This document shows, piece after piece, positions 1-7,990 of a stretch of DNA of 22,484 nucleotides; the stretch's first letter is position 1, and every line of letters begins with the position of its first letter. The notes under the pieces were generated by a model. The model ran no database searches. It was given only the letters and a program-made list of their open reading frames with translations, and was not told where the DNA came from. Source of the stretch: a virus; IMG/VR virus record IMGVR_UViG_3300036832_000206, positions 1 to 22,484 of that record; one strand, written 5' to 3'. Position numbers and translations under genes: made by a program.

Positions 1-1
1 A

Positions 2-2692
2 AATATGCAAGACGATGCGAATGACAGCCAGCAAGATGAGTTCATGACTGAGCTCATTCAGGCTGGTATGGCTGCGATCCAGGATGAGGGAAGTGCGAGC
101 GCGATCTTCCCCATTTTGGTGCGTGGGCCAAAGGATGAATTGGCTGCTGTCCGGCAAGTGATGATCTCACGGCCTGAAGGCCAACGCTCGCAGGATCGTT
201 CCGAATTGATCGGGCGCATGGCCACGACGCTTGACCTACCCGCAGAGGTGCTCACAGGCAAAGGTGATCTAAACCACTGGACCGCATGGGCAGTCAGCGA
301 TGACACATTCAGCGACCATATTGAGCCATTAGTGATGGTAATTGATGATGCCCTCACTGCCGGCTACATGCGATTGGCGTTGAAGGAAACGTCTGGTCTA
401 GATGCTGATTGGGTATCGCGCGTCATCATCTGGCATGACCCAACGCGGCTTGTGCGCCACCCAGACCGTAGTCAAGATGCGCTTCAAGCGTATGACCGTC
501 TGGCGTTGAGCGACGCTGCGTTGCGGGATACCATGGGCTTCAGTGATACTGATGCACCAGACGCTGATGAACTTCTCATTCGTCTGCTTGTGCGGCAAAA
601 CAGACTTGACCCGACAATTACCGCTCAAATCATCAAACGGCTTGACAGTTCGCTGGACATTAGCGGCGTCACGCCTGAGAAGAAGACCGCTGAGCCGGGC
701 CAGCAGGACGAACAACCAGGCGGCCCAGGCCTGAATGGTGGACCTAATTCGGTGGCGCCATCTCCCACGCCGCCAGCCCAAGGACCGCCACAAGGTGGCC
801 AGCCCAGCCAGGAGAACCCAATGGCCCCGACTCCTGCTGGGGTGGCCGCCTCGTTGACTGCGTTGACTGCGACTGCTTCCCATGTTACCAAAGGGAATCG
901 CGCACTAAGTAAAATTGAAAGTCAATTGTTTGACAATTTGCTAACGGCATCCAACGCTAGCATGAGCAGAGCGCTTGAGAAGGCAGGCGCACGCATTCGT
1001 ACCACCGTTGGTCGGACAGCGTCTGGTCGCGCTTGGTGCGCATCACATTCAAATTTGCGGCTTTGCTTCCTCATCAGCAATGCGATGATCTCTGCCGCAG
1101 GCTTGGATGAACAGATTTTACTCAACAACGCATGGGAATCGCTCAAGGATGAGTACATGCAGTACGTTGAGTATGCGGACCAACGCGCACTCGACACCGT
1201 CGCGAGCATGCTCAAGACCGATCCTGATCAAATGCGGCAATTGGCTGGGCAATTGGCCCAATACAAGCACAATGGCTGGAATTACCTGTACCATCAATTG
1301 CAGCGAACAGGCATGGGCTACTTGAGTGACGCAAGCAATACGCTTGATGTTGGCGAGGCTGGCGAGATTACCACTACACGGCTTGTTGAGCCGCAAATCG
1401 TCAAAAACGCAATTGCGCGTGCTGGTGGTGCGCTTGAGCACGCAGCAGACTCAGCCAAATTTGATCCAACTGTTAGCGTTGCGATTCCGACACCAGGTCT
1501 TACGACAGGCCCCGCAGTCAGCAGTGCTCTCCAAGACGGTGGACTTGGAATTGAGAGTTACACTTGGGTGCATGGCTTCACGCCTAGTCCATTTGAGCCT
1601 CATTTGGCATTAGATGGCGTTGAGTTCTCATCGTGGACCGATGAGGTTTTGCTCAATGACGATGAATTCCCAGATCGTGACTACTTCATGCCTGGGGATC
1701 ATGATGGTTGCTCGTGCGATTTTCACGTCAATTGGTCGGACGCAATTGCTGCGGCAGGCCGCCCAAAAGGTCCAGCCTTAGCGCAGTTCTATGAAGACCA
1801 ACCACGTGCTGAAGGTGGCAAGTTCGGTGAGGGCAAAGAAAATGGCGACTCAGCCACGCCAGCAGATCGCGCTGCAGCCATTGAGGATGCCAAGCAAAAT
1901 GCTGGTATGGCCAGACAAACGGCAGCCAGATTGTACGACGCAGGCAAATTGGACGACGCCGCTGCTCTTGCCCAGACCCAGCAGGATGACGCGGTCATTA
2001 GTAGTGCTCAAGATACTGCTGATGAGAAGTACGATTCATATGCCGCAACGATTACAGATGAGGATAGACAAGCTGCTGAGGAACGTCACGCAGCATCGTA
2101 TGGTCGCGCTGGTGGCGATGATCGTCCAGGCCCGACTGTTCGTGCGCGATACCAGCAACAAATGATGACGGAATTTGGAGATGGAGAGCATGCACCGTGC
2201 ATCTACTGCGGACGCACGCTTGAGCCGGACACTGCTACGCTTGAGCGTTTAGTGCCTGGCAGAGAGGGTGGATTGTACGTAATGCCCAATTTGGCGCCAG
2301 CTTGTTACGATTGTAACAATTGGCGTGGAAACGCTGACTACCATGAGACTATGGCGGCATCAAAGGAATGGTTGAGTAGCTCTGTGACAGTGGCAGCAGC
2401 AGCCGTGCCGCCACAGCCATCCATCTTGCCGCTTGGTACTTGGGTGACGGCGAAATGCGTTGGCTACACTGATGATCCCAGCAACACAGAAGTCACGCCA
2501 ATTGCCGTGCCGCTTGAAGAGGTAAGCGGCAAATTGGATGGATATTGGGTCGGCACGTTTGGCTACTTCAAGTACATCGTTGCGGGATATGACGTTGAAG
2601 AAGACAGCATCAAGCCTGCACCAGAAGCTGAAGCAGAAACTGCTGAAGGAGACCAAAATGGGAGCGATCAGAGCTCACAGCACAGCGACTGA
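2..2692 (+). CDS. Portal protein C-terminal part fused to MuF-like and HNH-like zinc domains (5' truncated)
   Basis: The reading frame is open at the left edge and the first visible ATG (position 5) lies inside the portal fold, so the true start is upstream. Residue numbers below count from that ATG. Residues ~1-215 resemble the end of a siphovirus portal, the dodecameric DNA gate of the head, with the hallmark LDLPAEVLTGKGDLNHWTAW. A Pro/Gly/Gln-rich linker (~225-285) follows. A MuF-like helical segment (~300-600) ends in the cysteine motif GDHDGCSCDF (564-573). After QPRAEGGKFGEG and an Ala-rich helical stretch comes a CxxC...CxxC zinc-knuckle domain (C732, C735, C767, C770) with an HNH-like layout. 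The expected catalytic DH pair reads ER (LERLVPG), so nuclease activity is doubtful. A short acidic tail closes the protein. Portal identity is strong, MuF moderate; the role of the HNH-like part is unknown. Confidence 0.88.
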   Translation, partial: NMQDDANDSQQDEFMTELIQAGMAAIQDEGSASAIFPILVRGPKDELAAVRQVMISRPEGQRSQDRSELIGRMATTLDLPAEVLTGKGDLNHWTAWAVSDDTFSDHIEPLVMVIDDALTAGYMRLALKETSGLDADWVSRVIIWHDPTRLVRHPDRSQDALQAYDRLALSDAALRDTMGFSDTDAPDADELLIRLLVRQNRLDPTITAQIIKRLDSSLDISGVTPEKKTAEPGQQDEQPGGPGLNGGPNSVAPSPTPPAQGPPQGGQPSQENPMAPTPAGVAASLTALTATASHVTKGNRALSKIESQLFDNLLTASNASMSRALEKAGARIRTTVGRTASGRAWCASHSNLRLCFLISNAMISAAGLDEQILLNNAWESLKDEYMQYVEYADQRALDTVASMLKTDPDQMRQLAGQLAQYKHNGWNYLYHQLQRTGMGYLSDASNTLDVGEAGEITTTRLVEPQIVKNAIARAGGALEHAADSAKFDPTVSVAIPTPGLTTGPAVSSALQDGGLGIESYTWVHGFTPSPFEPHLALDGVEFSSWTDEVLLNDDEFPDRDYFMPGDHDGCSCDFHVNWSDAIAAAGRPKGPALAQFYEDQPRAEGGKFGEGKENGDSATPADRAAAIEDAKQNAGMARQTAARLYDAGKLDDAAALAQTQQDDAVISSAQDTADEKYDSYAATITDEDRQAAEERHAASYGRAGGDDRPGPTVRARYQQQMMTEFGDGEHAPCIYCGRTLEPDTATLERLVPGREGGLYVMPNLAPACYDCNNWRGNADYHETMAASKEWLSSSVTVAAAAVPPQPSILPLGTWVTAKCVGYTDDPSNTEVTPIAVPLEEVSGKLDGYWVGTFGYFKYIVAGYDVEEDSIKPAPEAEAETAEGDQNGSDQSSQHSD

Positions 2693-4457
2693 TGACGAAA
2701 GCTCATGGGACGCAGCGGCTGCGACATCAGCGGTCAATCCCACTGCGCCAAATCTCAAGGCCATGCATGCGCATCAGGACCCAGAGGGTGATCCTGAAGC
2801 CAAATCGACATACAGCTTTCCACATCACAATGTGAATGCGGATGGCTCAGTCGGCGCAGCAAATACATCTGCTGCGAGTGCCGGAATCGCTGCCCTCAAT
2901 GGTGGTCGTGGAGGTCACAGTATGAGCACTGAGGACAAGGTTGGCGTACATGCTCATTTGAGCAAGCATCTGGAGGATGCCGGCAAAGAGGCACCGCCAC
3001 TCAAGGGTGCTGGTGCTGGTGAGGCAAATGCGTCAATTACGACAATTGCCGCTGATGCCGAGCCTGTACTTGGGCCTGTGGATGCCGAGGACAATTCGTT
3101 CAACATGCCGGTCATGGTTGTCGAGGGCAGATGGACTGGCGATGCACGGTACGTTGTCCCAGGTGCCCTGACCTGGCGTAATCTTCCACTCCCCGCAATG
3201 GCACTCAAAACGACAACGATGGACCACACTGGTGCTGAGCTTGTTGGCAAGATCGACACCATTGACCGCAGTGATGGCGGCGATGATGGTACAAATGTGC
3301 TAATTGGTAATGGCCAATTCGACACAGCGGCCAATGCTGCTGAGATCAAGCGTCTGATCGGTGGCGGATATCTGCGCGGTGTGTCTGTTGACATTGGTGA
3401 TGCCATGTCTGAGTTCGTCTGGCTCGACAGCAATGGCGAAGAATGCCCTGAGAGCGATGATGACGACGACTGGGATTTGTTCGATTTGCTGTTTGGCTTC
3501 AGCGCGGCCACAGAGCCGCAGCCAGGCGAGCCATACATGATGGGCGAGAAGATCTTCAAAGGCAAGATCATGGGCGCAACAATTTGCCCATTCCCTGCCT
3601 TTGAGGGCGCATTTGTACAAATTGGCGATGTCGCCATGGCGGCCAGTGGTGAACAGCCACCGTTCGATGATCAGCTCAAGATGTGGATGCCGAGTATCAA
3701 CATCGTCGACAGGCAGGGTGAGCGCAAGATGAATGGTCTGACTGCTGGCGCTGCGCCGATGGTGCCTCCGGCAAATTGGTTCCACAACCCGAATCTCAAT
3801 GCTCCCACGGCAATCACGGTTGAGCAGTCCGGCGAGATATTCGGCCATCTTGCTCTGTGGACAGAGTGCCACATGAGCTATCAAAGCCAATGCATCAAGG
3901 CACCACACAGCATGGCCGACTACGCATACATGCACACAGGCGTGGTGCTCTGCGAGAATGACGAATTGGTGCCGACTGGTGTTATCACAATCAACACCGG
4001 CCATGCCGAATTGTGGCAGAATCCCAGTGACGCCAAGGCCCATTATGACAATACGGGTGCTGTCATTGCTGATGCCGCATTTGGTGAGGACAGCCTTGGA
4101 ATTTGGTTCCACGGCTCATTGCGTCCTGATGCTGACGATCTCAGCGTCAGGCGATTGAGAGGTGCGGCGCTCAGCGGTGACTGGCGGATGATCGGCGGCA
4201 ACTTGGAATTGGTGGCTGCGTTAGCAGTCAATGTCCCAGGATTCCCCGTCAAACGACCTGCGGCACGAGTGGCTGCGGGCGCGCCACTTGCATTGGTGGC
4301 GGCTGGGCGCCTCACCCAAAAAGACGCAATTCGTTGGCAAAATCGCAGCGTGCCGGTTCAGGCATCGACTGCGGAAATGTCCAGCCGGGACATGGATGTT
4401 CTGGTTGGCTATGTGAGGCGTGACCTGCGTGCGCAGGTCCATAAAGATGGGAGGTGA
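2658..4457 (+). CDS. Capsid maturation protease (S78/prohead-protease-like, multidomain)
   Basis: This 599-aa protein probably cleaves the capsid scaffold region during head maturation. The start at 2658 is chosen because AAGGAG lies six bases upstream; an in-frame ATG at 2538 would lie deep inside the portal gene. The coding region overlaps the portal gene by 35 bases. Residues ~30-110 form a domain with a STYSFPHH motif and a SAGIAALNGGRGG motif that I recall from other actinophage proteases. Residues ~140-350 are protease-like, with candidate catalytic His190 (MDHTGAELVGKI) and Ser243 (LRGVSVDIGD). Residues ~355-560 form a second conserved domain carrying IFGHLALWTECH, a GEDSLGIWFHGSLRP motif and GGNLELVAALAVNVPGFP. 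The position between portal and capsid genes agrees with the role. The catalytic residues are inferred by motif only. Confidence 0.87.
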   Translation: MGAIRAHSTATDDESSWDAAAATSAVNPTAPNLKAMHAHQDPEGDPEAKSTYSFPHHNVNADGSVGAANTSAASAGIAALNGGRGGHSMSTEDKVGVHAHLSKHLEDAGKEAPPLKGAGAGEANASITTIAADAEPVLGPVDAEDNSFNMPVMVVEGRWTGDARYVVPGALTWRNLPLPAMALKTTTMDHTGAELVGKIDTIDRSDGGDDGTNVLIGNGQFDTAANAAEIKRLIGGGYLRGVSVDIGDAMSEFVWLDSNGEECPESDDDDDWDLFDLLFGFSAATEPQPGEPYMMGEKIFKGKIMGATICPFPAFEGAFVQIGDVAMAASGEQPPFDDQLKMWMPSINIVDRQGERKMNGLTAGAAPMVPPANWFHNPNLNAPTAITVEQSGEIFGHLALWTECHMSYQSQCIKAPHSMADYAYMHTGVVLCENDELVPTGVITINTGHAELWQNPSDAKAHYDNTGAVIADAAFGEDSLGIWFHGSLRPDADDLSVRRLRGAALSGDWRMIGGNLELVAALAVNVPGFPVKRPAARVAAGAPLALVAAGRLTQKDAIRWQNRSVPVQASTAEMSSRDMDVLVGYVRRDLRAQVHKDGR

Positions 4458-4558
4458 ATTGGCCGATTGGCCGGCAAACAAGACTGAGCTCTCACATAGC
4501 TTTGAGCATGGTCCCCATTGCCTAACGTCACTGGTAACGTTGGGAAAGTGAGGAGCAA
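4458..4558 (+). promoter_or_regulatory. Leader region of the major capsid gene, with a hairpin
   Basis: This is the only clear gap (101 bases) in an otherwise packed operon, and it sits just before the most highly expressed head gene. It starts with a tandem repeat of ATTGGCCG (4458-4465 and 4466-4473). It also contains an 8-bp stem: arm CCTAACGT at 4521-4528, arm ACGTTGGG at 4537-4544, loop of eight bases, one G-T wobble. No run of T follows, so it is not a typical terminator. No convincing -35/-10 promoter pair was seen. The ribosome site AGGAG (4551-4555) lies outside the stem. A role in RNA processing or mRNA stability for capsid expression is a guess. Confidence 0.4.
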
Positions 4559-6205
4559 ATGTCCTGGCGTGAAAAGTATGAAGACAGGCTGGCAAATCTG
4601 GTGAATTTGTCACCAGACCAGCTTGCCGAATTGGAGCAAGATCTGGTCGGTGAGTTTGACGCCATTGACGGTGAGAACGGGTCATTGGCGGATCTCAGCG
4701 AGATCAGTGCGGCCATCTCCCAGATCAGGGAACAGGCTGCTACGTCTGAGACTTCGCTTGCTGAAATGCGGGCGAATGTTCATCCTCCTGAGGGCGAGCC
4801 AGATGACGACAACGACCCTGGTGAGGACGACACTGGCGAGGATGAGGAAACTCCTCAGGACGAGGCTGAATCTGAGCCTGAGCCTGAGGCAGAACTCGTG
4901 CCTGCCGTCGCCGCATCGGTCAAGCGTCCATCGATGGGCCAACTCGCACGAGCAACAGTCGTGCCGAATCGCAAGCCGGGCAAGCCTGTTGTACAGCATG
5001 TGACCACACGCATGGTCGCTGCCGGCGATGTGCCTGGCTTTGGAGTCGGCCAAGAGCTCAAGTCGCACAGCCAACTCAGCTATGCGATCTTGCGCAAGCT
5101 TGAGGCGCTTGGTCGTGGCGGCACGCCGGACGATGTTCTCGTGGCGTCCATGATCAAGGACTACCCGGAATCACGTCAACTCGGCACAGACCCTTGGGTC
5201 AACAGCGCCAAGATCGATGCGGTTGTCCAGCCGGAAGCACTTGTCGCGTATGGTGGAATCTGTGAGCCACTCACGGTGGACTACAGCATCCCCACCATCG
5301 GATCAACAGCGCGGCCAGTGCAAGCGTCGTTGCCGTCGTTCGGTGCATCACGTGGCGGCGTGACGTTCTTCACCCCACCGGTGTTGAGCTCGATCACACC
5401 GCCAACGCCGTGGACGTTGGCAGACGATACTGGCGGCACGGCAACCAAGGCGTGCATGACTGTCGACTGCTCTCCGAGCCAGACGGCATACGTGTACGGC
5501 ATTCCGGTCTGCCTCCAAATCGGCAACATGATGGGCAGGTTCAGTCCAGAGCACGTTGCTGCTCAGACTGCCTTGCTTGACGTTGCGACGGCACGCATGG
5601 CAGAGCTCACTCTGCTCAACATCATCGACACTGGCTCGACCGCTGTTACATATGCTGGTCCGGTCAGCGCCACGCGTGACTTCCTCACGATGCTGGACGA
5701 GGCCATCAGCGCGTATGAGACGCGGTACAGGCTGGGCGACGCCACATTGCGGATGATCGCTCCTGACTGGGTCACGGACATGTTCCGTGCGGATCTCACG
5801 CGTGAGATTGCGCATGACCGTGACGGCCAGAACAACCTTGCTACCACTGATGCTCAGCTCAACTCGCTGATCTCGGCGCGCAACGTCAATCCGACATGGG
5901 CGCTCGAAGATCTGGCCAACAGCATGGGCGGTGCGCAGGCTGCCGGCGCGCTCAACAAGTTCCCTGCCTCGTTTGTCGTGTACCTGTTCGCTGAGGGTAC
6001 ATGGCAATACTTGGATGGCGGACGCATCGATGTGGGTGTCGTGCGTGACTCCACTCTCAACTCCACCAACGATTACCAGATCTGGCGTGAGGATTTTGAA
6101 GGTCTGGCCAAGCGTGGAACTGAGTCGCTGAAGATCACAGTCACCACCAAGCCCACTGGTGCTACCGTCGGCACGCTTGACCCAGCAACATTCGTGCCAG
6201 CGTGA
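4559..6205 (+). CDS. Major capsid protein with fused N-terminal scaffold-like (delta) domain
   Basis: This 548-aa protein is predicted to be the HK97-fold shell protein. Residues ~1-75 are helical and charged, and residues ~77-115 are an extremely acidic Glu/Asp/Pro linker. Together they look like the delta (scaffold) domain that the upstream protease removes; no separate scaffold gene is present. Shell-like sequence starts near residue 150, including a VQPEALVAYGGICEPL stretch and a late FVVYLFAEGTWQYLDGG region typical of the axial domain and C-terminal strand. The start is an ATG with GTGAGGAG just upstream. The gene is richer in GC (37/60 and 39/60 in two sampled lines) than its neighbours, as expected for a gene tuned to a GC-rich host. 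The identity rests on position, size and fold-level resemblance. Confidence 0.88.
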   Translation: MSWREKYEDRLANLVNLSPDQLAELEQDLVGEFDAIDGENGSLADLSEISAAISQIREQAATSETSLAEMRANVHPPEGEPDDDNDPGEDDTGEDEETPQDEAESEPEPEAELVPAVAASVKRPSMGQLARATVVPNRKPGKPVVQHVTTRMVAAGDVPGFGVGQELKSHSQLSYAILRKLEALGRGGTPDDVLVASMIKDYPESRQLGTDPWVNSAKIDAVVQPEALVAYGGICEPLTVDYSIPTIGSTARPVQASLPSFGASRGGVTFFTPPVLSSITPPTPWTLADDTGGTATKACMTVDCSPSQTAYVYGIPVCLQIGNMMGRFSPEHVAAQTALLDVATARMAELTLLNIIDTGSTAVTYAGPVSATRDFLTMLDEAISAYETRYRLGDATLRMIAPDWVTDMFRADLTREIAHDRDGQNNLATTDAQLNSLISARNVNPTWALEDLANSMGGAQAAGALNKFPASFVVYLFAEGTWQYLDGGRIDVGVVRDSTLNSTNDYQIWREDFEGLAKRGTESLKITVTTKPTGATVGTLDPATFVPA

Positions 6206-6213
6206 GGTAGACG

Positions 6214-7113
6214 ATGGACATCACTGACCTGAAATTCGCAGTAACGGCAGGCGGAACTCCTGAAGAGCTTGCCGTCAACCAAGGTCTTGGTGTGCCTGTC
6301 GACTCTCCACCATTGGTGCAGCAACCTGTAAATCTCGTGCGGTCATCACGCAACCCAGCTGATGGCAATACGCGATGGACTAACGGGTTCACGTATTTGC
6401 CAAATGCAATTGGCGACATGTCGATTGTGTCAGATTGTTCGCCTGACGTCATTGAGGTTCCGGTACGAGAAGATTATGGAACCGTGGCTTGGCGGCCATA
6501 CATACTGTCTGTGAGTTTCACATGCTCTGCTTTTGGGTGGAGTGAGAACGATTACGCAGACAGGGCCAAGGCTTTGCTCGATGCGGCAACACCAAAGCTG
6601 CTTGAGTATGAGTTCTGGAATGGTGCGCTGTCGATCGCTGCTGGGTATGGGAATCTGTACCTCACTACAGCGGCGGCCATCGCGGACAAATACGCAGCGA
6701 CGTCAATTCAGGAGGCAATTGGTATTTGTGAGCAATACATCAGCCAGATGAACTATGGTGGTCGTGGGATGATCCACTTGCCGCCAGTGCTGTCGCCATA
6801 CCTCCAGTTGGTGGCTAGGCGTGAGGGAAATCTGCTGCTGACAAACAGAGACACAATTGTGGTTCCAGGCGCTGGATATGGCAAATATCCAACGGCTGTT
6901 GGTTCGCCACCACCATTGCCGGCAGGCCCATTCGTGGTTGTCGGCACGAGTCTCTGCGACGTGCGACTCACGGATATCGTTACGTGGCCTGAAGATCCCA
7001 ATCAGGCACTCGACAAAAAGACCAACACAGTCGAAGTGAAAGCAGAGCGATATGCCTGCGCTTCATGGGATGGCGTCACGTTCTGCCATGTCGACTTGAC
7101 CATGACACTCTGA
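6214..7113 (+). CDS. Conserved actinophage head-region protein, function uncertain
   Basis: This 299-aa protein follows the capsid gene by eight bases, with GAGGT five bases before its ATG. I recognise the general pattern from actinophages, where it is usually left unnamed: WTNGFTYLP near residue 55, then a TCSAFGWSENDYADRAKALL helix region, EFWNGAL, GGRGMIHLPPVL (from G182), REGNLLLT (from R203) and DTIVVPGAGYGK, ending with TNTVEVKAERYACASWDG. The order (helix, EFWNGAL segment, GG.GMIH strand, a turn followed by VVP and then the late AERY strand) is reminiscent of HK97-fold capsid or encapsulin proteins. It could therefore be a second capsid-like or minor head protein. A tail role cannot be excluded. 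No signal peptide or membrane segment is seen. Confidence 0.6.
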   Translation: MDITDLKFAVTAGGTPEELAVNQGLGVPVDSPPLVQQPVNLVRSSRNPADGNTRWTNGFTYLPNAIGDMSIVSDCSPDVIEVPVREDYGTVAWRPYILSVSFTCSAFGWSENDYADRAKALLDAATPKLLEYEFWNGALSIAAGYGNLYLTTAAAIADKYAATSIQEAIGICEQYISQMNYGGRGMIHLPPVLSPYLQLVARREGNLLLTNRDTIVVPGAGYGKYPTAVGSPPPLPAGPFVVVGTSLCDVRLTDIVTWPEDPNQALDKKTNTVEVKAERYACASWDGVTFCHVDLTMTL

Positions 7114-7125
7114 AGGGAGGTCAGG

Positions 7126-7974
7126 ATGGCGAATGAAGGTGGAGCGTCGCTGCAATGCGTGGCTATTAGAGTTGCTGCGCTCAATGCGGACGGCACTCCC
7201 GCACCAGGCAATGACATGTACGTGTCAGATCAATTGGTCAAGATCGACTTCAACCCGGATATGGAAGCTGGACAAGAGATCAGCAACCGTGGTGCGTCAG
7301 GCAACCTGTGCGTTGTCTACCGCACACCGGATCTCATGAAGCGCTTGACGATCGAAGTGGAATTGTGCGTCCCTGACCCTGAGCTTGAAGTACTGCTCAG
7401 TGGCGGTGATGTGTTCTACGATTCAGTCGATCAAACGGATGTGCTGGGGTTCAAATACCCAGCACTGATGAAAGACCCAACTCCCAACGGTATCAGTATT
7501 GAAGCCTGGACACGGTACGTCGTGGATGGGTATCAATCACCAGATCAGCCATACATGTGGTGGGCATTCCCACGCATGTATCTTCGCAAAGGCAACCGCA
7601 CAATCGACGTCAACGCGATGGCGAATGTGTATGACGGCTTTGCGGGTGAGAACCCGTCATGGGATGGCGGACCGATGGGTGACTGGACGCAGGACAGCGA
7701 TGCTGTTGTCCAAGCTGTGTTCACAGACACAGTTCCCACTGCGTCGCTTGGGATTCAGCAAATCCCAGGTAGCGTAGCGGCAACAGGTGCTAATGCGGGT
7801 ACGCCAGGCAGCTTCACGCCGTCTGGTGCACAGACGCCGGCAAACATGGCCGCCATGTCTGGTATCACTGCGAGTCCGACATCTGCGTGGACGACGGGCC
7901 AATATGTGGCGCTGGGTGATGCCAGTGACGCGTATTGGAACGGCACCGCATGGACCGTCGGACAAGCACCGTAA
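7126..7974 (+). CDS. Probable major tail (tube) protein with C-terminal Trp-hairpin module
   Basis: This 282-aa protein probably forms the stacked rings of the tail tube. Residues ~1-215 carry QLVKIDFNPDMEAGQEI, a LCVVYRTPDLMKRL stretch and CVPDPELEVLLSGG, which resemble tube proteins of actinophages. After a Gly/Ala/Thr/Pro linker, residues ~233-282 form a small surface module ending YWNGTAWTVG, of the kind often appended to tube proteins. AGGGAGG lies five bases before the ATG, a strong ribosome site. GC is raised (for example 36/60 at 7621-7680), like the capsid gene and unlike the tape measure, which suits an abundant virion protein. The location before the connector genes is unusual, so a different structural role is possible. 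Confidence 0.68.
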   Translation: MANEGGASLQCVAIRVAALNADGTPAPGNDMYVSDQLVKIDFNPDMEAGQEISNRGASGNLCVVYRTPDLMKRLTIEVELCVPDPELEVLLSGGDVFYDSVDQTDVLGFKYPALMKDPTPNGISIEAWTRYVVDGYQSPDQPYMWWAFPRMYLRKGNRTIDVNAMANVYDGFAGENPSWDGGPMGDWTQDSDAVVQAVFTDTVPTASLGIQQIPGSVAATGANAGTPGSFTPSGAQTPANMAAMSGITASPTSAWTTGQYVALGDASDAYWNGTAWTVGQAP

Positions 7975-7990
7975 TCGCAAGGGAGGCATG

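Noticed and set aside
5-7. ATG at position 5 as the true portal start
   Set aside because: The protein at this point is already in the second half of a portal and the frame is open to the left edge, so the gene begins upstream.
2954-3637. 227-aa reverse-strand open frame
   Set aside because: Low-complexity Ser/Pro-rich shadow of the protease gene with no domain.
3300-4112. 270-aa reverse-strand open frame
   Set aside because: It lies fully inside the protease gene, has no plausible ribosome site or recognisable domain, and the + strand product is clearly real.
4459-4500. Sigma70-type promoter in the capsid leader
   Set aside because: TTGGCC and TTGAGC words are present, but no acceptable -10 element lies at the right distance.
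4521-4544. Transcription terminator before the capsid gene
   Set aside because: The stem is real but has a wobble pair, only moderate GC, and no T-run after it; the operon appears to continue.
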